Assembly (NCBI RefSeq): GCF_964355755.1
Contig: NC_092671.1
Coordinates: forward strand, 21,790,001-21,854,000
Length of the DNA stretch: 64,000 nucleotides
Reading direction: 5' to 3'
DNA from: Antedon mediterranea
Lineage: Eukaryota > Echinodermata > Crinoidea > Comatulida > Antedonidae
Shown piece by piece: positions 1-9,000 of this stretch; position 1 is the first letter of the stretch, and each line of letters starts with the position of its first letter. The notes below the pieces were generated by a model that saw only the letters and a list, made by a program, of their open reading frames with translations, was not told the DNA's origin and searched no databases. The position numbers and the translations under genes are program-made.

Positions 1-2239
1 AAGAATAGCTTCAAATCGCATATGGAGACAATTTAGACCATTTGTGATTTTCGAAAAAACTTGTTAACATAAAAACACCAAAGTATTAGAATAGCTTCAA
101 ATCGCATATGGAGACAATTTAGACCATTTTGTGATTTTCGAAAAAACTTGTTAACATAAAAACACCAAAGTGCTTAGAATACCTTCAAATCGCATTTGGA
201 GACGTTTAAGACCATTTTGTGATTTTCGAAAAAACTTGTTAACATAAAAACACCAAAGTGCTTAGAATAGCTTCAAATCGCATTTGGAGACGTTTTAGAC
301 CAATTTGTGATTTTCGAAAAAACTTGGTTACACAAAAACATCAAAGTGGTTAAAAGCACATTATAAACCGTTTTAGACCATTTTGAGCATTTCGATAACA
401 CATTTCACACAAAAACATCAAAGAGCACAAAATAGCTTAATATCGTATTTAAAAACGTTTTAAACCATTTTGAGCATTTCGACAAAACTTTTTCACACAA
501 AACACCAAAGTGCTTAGAATAGCTTCAAATCGCATTTGGAGACGTTTTAGACCATTTTGTGATTTTTGAAAAAAACTTTTTAACATATAAACACCAAACT
601 GCTAAGAATAGCTTCAAATCGCATATGGAGACAATTTAGACCATTTTGTGATTTTCGAAAAAACTTGTTAACATAAAAACACCAAAGTGCTTAGAATACC
701 TTCAAATCGCATTTGGAGACGTTTTAGACCATTTTGTGATTTTCCAAAAGACTTGTTAACATAAAAACATCAAAGTGTACAGAATAGCTTCAAATCGCAT
801 TTGGAGACGTTTTAGACCATTTTGTGATTTTCGAAAAAACTTGTTAACATAAAAACACCAAAGTGCTTAGAATAGCTTCAAATCGCATTAGGAGACGTTT
901 TAGACCATTTTGTGATTTTCGAAAAAACTTGTTAACATAAAAACACCAAAGTGCTTAGAATAGCTTCAAATCGCATTTGGAGACGTTTTAGACCATTTTG
1001 TGATTTTCGAAAAAACTTGTTAACATAAAAACACCAAAATGTTTAGAATAGCTTCAAATCACATTTGGAGACGTTTTAGACCATTTTGTGATTTTCGAAA
1101 AAACTTGTTAACACAAAAACACCAAAGTGATTAGAATAGCTTCAAATCGCATTTGGAGACGTTTTAGACCAATTTGTGCATTTCGATGAAACTTGGTTAC
1201 GCAAAAACATCAAAGTGCTTAAAATCACATTATAAACCGTTTTAGACCATTTTGAGCATATCGATAACACTTTTCACACAAAAACATCAAAGAGCACAAT
1301 ATAGCTTAATATCTTATTTAAAAACGTTTTAGACCATTTTGAGCATTTCGACAAAACTTTTTCACACAAAACACCAAAGTTCTTAGAATAGCTTCAAATC
1401 GCATTTGGAGACGTTTTAGACCATTTTGTGATTTTCGAAAAAACTTGTTAACATAAAAACATCAAAGTGCTAAGAATAGCTTCAAATCGCATTTGGAGAC
1501 ATTTTAGACCAATTAGTGATTTTCGAAAAAACTTGGTTACACAAAAACATCAAAGTGGTTAAAATCACATTATAAACCGTTTTAGACCATTTTGAGCATT
1601 TCGATAACACTTTTCACACAAAAACATCAAAGTGCTTAGAATAGCTTCAAATCGCATTTGGAGACGTTTTAGACCATTTTGTGATTTTCGAAAAAAACTT
1701 TTTAACATAAAAACACCAAACTGCTAAGAATAGCTTCAAATCGCATATGGAGACAATTTAGACCATTTTGTGATTTTCGAAAAAACTTGTTAACATAAAA
1801 ACACCAAAGTATTAGAATAGCTTCAAATCGCATATGGAGACAATTTAGACCATTTTGTGATTTTCGAAAAAACTTGTTAACATAAAAACACCAAAGTGCT
1901 TAGAATACCTTCAAATCGCATTTGGAGACGTTTAAGACCATTTTGTGATTTTCGAAAAAACTTGTTAACATAAAAACACCAAAGTGCTTAGAATAGCTTC
2001 AAATCGCATTTGGAGACGTTTTAGACCAATTTGTGATTTTCGAAAAAACTTGGTTACACAAAAACATCAAAGTGGTTAAAAGCACATTATAAACCGTTTT
2101 AGACCATTTTGAGCATTTCGATAACACATTTCACACAAAAACATCAAAGAGCACAAAATAGCTTAATATCGTATTTAAAAACGTTTTAAACCATTTTGAG
2201 CATTTCGACAAAACTTTTTCACACAAAACACCAAAGTGT
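1..2239. repeat. Direct duplication inside satellite block 1 (spacing about 1726 bp)
   Basis: Bases 1-513 match 1726-2239, including the rare junction aagtattagaatag (at 81 and 1807) that lacks the usual gtgctt. One copy has a 1-bp deletion near base 41 (three T instead of four in accattttgtg), so the spacing shifts from 1725 to 1726. The copies part after about 513/2239, where one continues gtgctta and the other gtgtaca. This is the pattern expected of unequal exchange between misaligned monomers. Confidence 0.8.
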
Positions 2240-5200
2240 ACAGAATAGCTTCAAATCGCATTTGGAGACGTTTTAGACCATTTTGTGATTTTCGAAAAAA
2301 CTTGTTAATATAAAAACACCAAAGTACTTAGAATAGCTTCAAATCGCATTTGGAGACGTTTTAGACCATTTTGTGATTTTCGAAAAAACTTGTTAACATA
2401 AAAACATCAAAGTGCTAAGAATAGCTTCCAATCGCATTTGGAGACATTTTAGACCAATTTGTGATTTTGGAAAAAACTTGGTTACACAAAAACATCAAAG
2501 TGCTTTAAATCACATTATAAACCGTTTTAGACCATTTTGAGCATTTCGATAACACATTTCACAAAAAAACATCAAAGAGCACAAAATAGCTTAATATCGT
2601 ATTTAAAAACGTTTTAAACCATTTTGAGCATTTCGACAAAACTTTTTCACACAAAACACCAAAGTGTTTAGAAAAGCTTCAAATCGCATTTGGAGACGTT
2701 TTAGACCATTTTGGGATTTTCGAAAAAACTTGTTAACATAAAAACACCAAAGTGCTTAGAATAGCTTCAAATCGCATTTGAAGACGTTTTAGACCATTTT
2801 GTAATTTTCGAAAAAACTTGTTAACATAAAAACACCAAAATGTTTAGAATAGCTTCAAATCGCATTTGGAGACGTTTTAGACCATTTTGTGATTTTCGAA
2901 AAAACTTGTTAACACAAAAACACCAAAGTGATTAGAATAGCTTCAAATCGCATTTGGAGACGTTTTAGACCATTTTGTGATTTTCGAAAAAACTTGTTAA
3001 CATAAAAACACCAAAGTGATTAGAATAGCTTCAAATCGCATTTGGAGACGTTTTAGACCATTTTGTGCATTTCGATGAAACTTGGTTACGCAAAAACATC
3101 AAAGTAATAATCACATTATAAACAGTTTTAGACCATTTTGAGCATATCGATAAAACTTTTTACACAAAACACCAAAGTGCTTAGAATAGCTTCAAATCGC
3201 ATTTGGAGACGTTTTAGACCATTTTGTGATTTTCGACAAAACTTTTTCACACAAAACACCAAAGTGCTTAGAATACCTTCAAATCGCATTTGGAGACGTT
3301 TTAGACCATTTTGTGATTTTCGAAAAAACTTGTTAACATAAAAACATCAAAGTGTACAGATTAGCTTCAAATCGCATTTGGAGACGTTTTAGACCATTTT
3401 GTGATTTTCGAAAAAACTTGTTAACATAAAAACACCAAAGTGCTTAGAATAGCTTCAAATCGCATTAGGAGACGTTTTAGACCATTTTGTTATTTTCGAA
3501 AAAACTTGTTAACATAAAAACACCAAAATGTTTAGAATAGCTTCAAATCGCATTTGTAGACGTTTTATACCATTTTGTGATTTTCGAAAAAACTTGTTAA
3601 CACAAAAACACCAAAGTGATTAGAATAGCTTCAAATCGCATTTGGAGACGTTTTAGACCATTTTGTGCATTTCGATGAAACTTGGTTACGCAAAAACATC
3701 AAAGTGCTTAAAATCACATTATAAACCGTTTTAGACCATTTTGAGCATATCGATAACACTTTTCACACAAAAACATCAAAGAGCACAATATAGCTTAATA
3801 TCGTATTTAAAAACGTTTTAGACCATTTTGAGCAATTCGACAAAACTTTTTCACACAAAACACCAAAGTGCTTAGAATAGCTTCAAATCGCATTTGGAGA
3901 CGTTTTAGACCATTTTGTGATTTTCGAAAAAACTTGTTAACATAAAAACATCAAAGGGCTAAGAATAGCTTCAAATCGCATTTGGAGACATTTTAGACCA
4001 ATTAGTGATTTTCGAAAAAACTTGGTTACACAAAAACATCAAAGTGGTTAAAATCACATTATAAACCGTTTTAGACCATTTTGAGCATTTCGATAACACT
4101 TTTCACACAAAAACATCAAAGTGCTTAGAATAGCTTCAAATCGCATTTGGAGACGTTTTAGACCATTTTGTGATTTTCGAAAAAAACTTTTTAACATAAA
4201 AACACCAAACTGCTAAGAATAGCTTCAAATCGCATATGGAGACAATTTAGACCATTTTGTGATTTTCGAAAAAACTTGTTAACATAAAAACACCAAAGTG
4301 CTTAGAATACCTTCAAATCGCATTTGGAGACATTTTAGACCATTTTGTGATTTTCGAAAAAACTTGTTAACATAAAAACATCAAAGTGCTAAGAATAGCT
4401 TCCAATCGCATTTGTAGACGTTTTAGACCATTTTGTGATTTTCGAAAACAACTTGTTAACATAAAAACACCAAAGTGCTTAGAATAGCTTCAAATCGCAT
4501 TTGGAGACGTTTTAGACCATTTTGTGATTTTCGAAAAAACTTGTTAACATAAAAACATCAAAGTGCTAAGAATAGCTTCAAATCGAATTTGGAGACATTT
4601 TAGACCAATTAGTGATTTTCGAAAAAACTTGGTTACACAAAAACATCAAAGTGGTTAAAATCACATTATAAACCGTTTTAGACCATTTTGAGCATTTCGA
4701 TAACACTTTTTACACAAAAACATCAAAGTGCTTAGAATAGCTTCAAATCGCATTTGGAGACGTTTTAGACCATTTTGTGATTTTTGAAAAAAACTTTTTA
4801 ACATAAAAACACCAAACTGCTAAGAATAGCTTCAAATCGCATATGGAGACAATTTAGACCATTTTGTGATTTTCGAAAAAACTTGTTAACATAAAAACAC
4901 CAAAGTGCTTAGAATACCTTCAAATCGCATTTGGAGACGTTTTAGACCATTTTGTGATTTTCCAAAAAACTTGTTAACATAAAAACATCAAAGTGTACAG
5001 AATAGCTTCAAATCGCATTTGGAGACGTTTTAGACCATTTTGTGATTTTCGAAAAAACTTGTTAACATAAAAACACCAAAGTGCTTAGAATAGCTTCAAA
5101 TCGCATTTGGAGACGTTTTAGACCATTTTGTGATTTTCGAAAAAACTTGTTAACATAAAAACACCAAAGTGCTTAGAATAGCTTCAAATCGCATTAGGAG

Positions 5201-5311
5201 ACGTTTTAGACCATTTTGTGATTTTCGAAAAAACTTGTTAACATAAAAACACCAAAGTGCTTAGAATAGCTTCAAATCGCATTTGGAGACGTTTTAGACC
5301 ATTTTGTGATT

Positions 5312-5316
5312 TTCGA
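5312..5316. repeat. Target site duplication, left copy (ttcga)
   Basis: The five bases ttcga lie immediately before the 5' LTR and are repeated at 12003-12007 immediately after the 3' LTR. A 5-bp duplication is usual for Ty3/gypsy-class integrases. The site lies inside the 10-bp palindrome TTTTCGAAAA of an A-class satellite monomer. Confidence 0.95.
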
Positions 5317-5748
5317 TGTGATAATAACTCATGCTAAAGAGGTTATTATCCAGTAACCTTTAGTTACTCCTCTTACAGTTACACATATCATATGGTACCA
5401 TGTGGCCTAGAAAAAAGCCCCAGACAAAGTTAACGGTAATTTTGTCTCAATTTTTGAAAAAGGCTAACTTATCAAACTACTTGGAATATTGTTGGCCAAT
5501 CAGAAGTCAGAGTGGGTTTTTTAAATAGTTAAGATGATATTTTTTAAGTTTAGTTTTAGTTTTGGTATGAAGGTGAACAGACACAGGTCAGCAAGAGGGC
5601 CTGTTCATTAAAGAAATATACTTACTTTAACTTTAATGCATTTTTGATGTTCATCTTTGTCTGATAACTTTAAATATTAAGCCGCTCGGACGTTTCTCCT
5701 ATATGACTACATAAGTAAACCGCTCGGACTCATGCGAAGCCCGTAACA
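5317..5748 (+). repeat. 5' LTR (432 bp)
   Basis: It starts tgtgataata and ends cgtaaca, so it carries the TG...CA ends expected of an integrase substrate. I see no difference from the 3' LTR at 11571-12002. Possible parts, none certain: a TATA-like ttttttaaatag near 5517-5528, and an ATTAAA polyadenylation-type hexamer at 5607-5612 followed by T-rich sequence. The last third holds two copies of ccgctcggac (5682-5691 and 5720-5729), 38 bp apart, which are much more GC-rich than their surroundings. Confidence 0.96.
5320..5368 (+). promoter_or_regulatory. Two adjacent inverted repeats at the head of the LTR
   Basis: A perfect 9-bp inverted repeat, gataataac at 5320-5328 and gttattatc at 5342-5350, has a 13-base spacer. 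It is followed at once by agtaac (5352-5357) and gttact (5363-5368) with a 5-base loop. The same pair is at the head of the 3' LTR (11574-11622). They could bind a regulatory protein or fold in RNA; the role is unknown. Confidence 0.6.
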
Positions 5749-5761
5749 TGGTGGCAGCGGT
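5749..5761 (+). other. Primer-binding site for minus-strand synthesis, leucine-tRNA type
   Basis: The bases tggtggcagcggt follow the 5' LTR with no gap. Their reverse complement ends in CCA and matches the 3' end of animal leucine tRNAs (…ACCGCTGCCACCA) over 13 bases, judged from memory of tRNA-Leu sequences. The match stops after base 13. This is the expected position for the tRNA that primes reverse transcription. Confidence 0.85.
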
Positions 5762-5837
5762 GCTGGAAACGTTTTTAACCCGTTACTATTAACATTAGAC
5801 GAACTGTGCTGTGGTGGACCACTTCACAAATTTTTTT

Positions 5838-5993
5838 ATGGATTTGCTTGACTTGAATTTTGATCTGAAACAAGACTTTACCAACATTGTGGATGACATT
5901 GTTTTCATGCCAGAAACACAAAGGGAAGGAAAACTTTCTGTCAATATCATCAATGAGTTCCAAGTTAAAGGTACATTTTTCATTTTGTGGTAA
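5838..5993 (+). CDS. Possible leader ORF upstream of gag (51 residues)
   Basis: An ATG at 5838 opens a 51-codon frame in the leader. The product is acidic and hydrophobic (begins MDLLDLNFDL) and resembles no family I recognise. Its frame differs from gag, and the reading stops at 5991. It may be chance, a small upstream ORF that tempers Gag-Pol translation, or the first exon of a longer Gag, because a candidate intron at 5971-6050 would bring it into the gag frame. There is no direct evidence that it is translated. Confidence 0.3.
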   Translation: MDLLDLNFDLKQDFTNIVDDIVFMPETQREGKLSVNIINEFQVKGTFFILW

Positions 5994-6050
5994 AAGTTTG
6001 TGATGCACTATAGTTTAAGTTTTGTTATATATATCTTACTAAGTCTTAAG
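5971..6050 (+). other. Candidate 80-nt intron in the element leader
   Basis: A donor-like aaag/gtacat at 5970/5971 and an acceptor-like cttaag ending at 6050 bound 80 AT-rich bases. A TACTAA-like branch motif is at 6037-6042, but it is unusually close to the acceptor. Removing 5971-6050 would keep the upstream frame from 5838 open into gag, since the gag frame is open back to 6050 and its upstream stop (taa at 6047-6049) falls inside the intron. Phase and stops therefore fit, but the splice signals are weak and there is no transcript evidence. Confidence 0.25.
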
Positions 6051-6082
6051 TCATAGTCATTATATATTGTATAAGTACATTA

Positions 6083-9000
6083 ATGCCTAAACATAAGTCA
6101 AGTAGGATCTTAAGATCTCAACAAAGTTCCATAATGAATACCGATGAAGCACAAACTTCTCAGGCTGCTTCTCAAAATAGTACTGTTGTACCAGCTATAC
6201 CTGAAACCACTCAAAATACTGGTAACGAGACCGACATTCCGGATATGGTACTTGATAAAATTTCTGTAGAAATTGGGGGTCAAATGATTTTGATGCACAT
6301 GCATGATTGGTTGGCCTATCAAAAAATCGAAATGGAAAAAGAAAAGTTAGAATTAGAACGGAAAAAGATTGAATATGATAGAGAGATTGCAAATAAGACA
6401 TTAGCACGAGACGAAAATGTTGAAACTATAAGAGCTCAAATACAACGAGAGAGTAATGATGGTCATAGCACCACAAGTTCATATGCCTCCACAAAAATAG
6501 ATCGATATAAACAAAAACTAACTAATAATATCGATGCTGACGCTTATTTTACGGCATTCGAAAGTTATGCTAAAAGGGAACAATGGGAGGAATCCACTTG
6601 GGTTCGACGCATCTCCCAATGCATTGAGGGAAAGGCTCGAGACGCCATGAATACCATCATGGACGAAAATTTTGATTACGAAACCCTAAAATGTACGATA
6701 CTGGAAGTGTTTCAACTGACCCCAGAACATTACAGACAAAAATTTAGGAACTTAAAGCGAAATGACAATGAAAGCATACGTTCCTACATTACAAAGGTTG
6801 GGCATAATTTTGATTGTTTGGTGAGATACTCTGGCATTGCGGCTGATGATGCGGCAGGTATTTCGCAATTGATAATACGCGAACAGGTTTTAGAGAACAT
6901 TCCCAATGATATGCGCCAGCATTTACTTCAAAAGAAAGTATTAAATACAGCTGACTTTGCCAGAGAGGCGGAGGAGTATGCCAGCATAATACCTAATTAT
7001 TGGCAACGCCATAAGCTAAATAATAAGCAAATAGGCACAAATAGTCATTACAGACCGCAGCCCTACAATAGCAAACCACCAAGGTTTGACAGACCGACTT
7101 ACAACAGGCCAAGGTTTAACCCGCCTCCTTCTGCACCAAATCACAGTGCATTTAACAGGCCGGCTACAAATCCACAAAATCAGCATCAATTCAGACCAAA
7201 CTTTAATGCTAGCTATCAGCAAGATCTGAATTCATTAAACAGGCCATTTATTCCTCAACAACCTCCCCGATTTAGCAACACACAAGGTCGGCAAAATCAA
7301 AATCAAAGACAAAAAAATCAACGACCGCACGATTCCTTAAAGTGCATCACAGTGCATAGTGGCTCATCAAAGACTGAGCCTTTGAACAAAGCTTTCTTAA
7401 TTAATGGTATACTTGAGGGTAAAGCCATAACATTTTTGAGAGACACAGGATCGTCAATTACATTGATTGATAAACAGTTTATTCCCCAAAAGAGTCTCAC
7501 AGGTTCGTATACCTTAGTCCGAGGCAAAGGCCGCACTAACATAGAAATTCCTACCGCTGAGGTACATATTACCACAGAAAAAATACCTACTACCAAAGTT
7601 ATCGTTGGTGTAATAGAAGGCCTTGGTAGTGATGGTCTATTGGGCAATGATCTAGACCCAGAAAATAAATGGGACAAACCAAAAGATGTACTAGTAGTTA
7701 CTAGAGCACAAACTCGTGTATTGCCCGAAATAAAAGCTCAGGATTGTATTAGACAATATCTTGAAAAAAATCAAACAACATCAGAAAATGTGGCACTTAA
7801 TTTCAAAGAATCACTTGATTACAATTTGCCAAACACACCAGAGGCAAAATCCTTGTTGCACAGCGACATTAAAGACTTGATAAAACTACAAGAAAAAGAT
7901 GAAACATTGAAATTCATTCGAAGTGAGGTAAAAGATAAATCATGCACAAAAGATCAAGATGTCTGTTTTTATAAAGAAAATGGGATTATAATGAGAAAAT
8001 GCCAACCACAGACACGTTTCCGCAAACAAATCGATGACCAAATAGTTGTACCACAGGAGTACAGAGAACACATTATAAATATAGCTCATGACAAAACTGG
8101 ACATCTAGGTGTCCAAAAGACACAGGATAGGATAACCCAACATTTTTATTGGCCTGGAATAAACCATCAAGTTAGAGAACATTGTAAAACATGTCCTCAA
8201 TGTCAGTATTTGACAAAAACAAAGAAACAAAAACAACTATTGCGACCATTACCAATCATTGATATTCCGTTTAAAAGAATTGGAATAGATATTGCAGGTC
8301 CATTTTGTGTTACAGAGGATGGAAATAGATATCTTTTAGTATTGTGCGACTATGCAACTAGATATCCAGAAGCCATTGCAATACCCGATCAAACCGTGGT
8401 AACTGTAGCACAGAGTTTAATCACTGTATTTTCGAGAGTGGGTTTACCTAGTCAAATTATTCATGACCAAGGTACCAACTTCATGTCTCAAATTATCGTA
8501 GAACTATGCAAAAAATTGGGAATTGAGAAAATTCCTACTACACCTTATCACCAACAGACTAACGGACTTACGGAGCGTTTTATAGGTACACTGAAACTTA
8601 TGATAAATTCGCTGTCTCATGTCCAACGAGAAAACTGGGATAGGTATATTCCATTGCTGTTATTCTCTTATAGAGAAGTACCGTGTGAATTCACAGGATA
8701 TTCACCATTTCACTTACTATATGGTAGACAAATAAGGGGTCCCTTAAGCTTAATTAAGCAAGGATTCCTTGGCGAGAACACTCAAACAGACATACCTTCA
8801 CACTTGTTAGGGATAGCTCACAACTTAACTAAATGGATGGCTAGTGCAAATCACACTAAACAGAAAAAGCAACAGAAAATGAAATCTTATTACGACAGAA
8901 CTGCAAAAGATATACACTATAAAGTCGGTGAAGAGGTCTTAATTTTCCTCCCAGAAGGCGCGGGAAAGTTGGATTCGAAATGGCAAGGTCCATATAAAAT

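Larger units (their letters stand above)
1..5316. repeat. Satellite array, block 1 (A/B/C/D monomers)
   Basis: Tandem array of about 88-bp units with no gene. Class A (88 bp) runs from agaatagcttc through gttttagacc and gattttcgaaaaaac to caaagtgctt. Class B (88 bp) has the A first half but a second half with cttggttac and acatcaaag. Class C (75 bp) begins aaaatcacattat. Class D (89 bp) begins acaatatagcttaatat. For example B starts at 1133, C at 1221, D at 1296 and the next A at 1385. Bases 1-513 recur at 1726-2239. The array is interrupted at 5317 by the LTR element. Short ORFs such as 3138-3341 are repeat by-products with a TTG start. Confidence 0.97.

Noticed and set aside
957-1044. CENP-B box in the satellite monomer
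   Set aside because: The core pattern TTCG....A..CGGG is not found; ttcga occurs, but no CGGG follows.
3138-3341. A 67-residue ORF repeated about a dozen times across the window (also 19606, 21340, 21855, 24011, 26188, 27987, 30697, 32853, 35030, 37430, 53309 and 55294)
   Set aside because: It starts with TTG, lies wholly in satellite monomers and is internally the monomer translated twice. It is kept open only because the same monomer junction was copied. No coding signal.
1-5316. CRISPR-like array
   Set aside because: Regular spacing is present, but the whole unit is repeated, with no unique spacers. This is eukaryotic satellite DNA.
5775-6008. Minus-strand ORFs opposite the element leader and gag (5775-6008, 6110-6407, 7016-7222 and 7318-7677)
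   Set aside because: They are shadows of the leader and Gag-Pol frame on the opposite strand, without recognisable domains.
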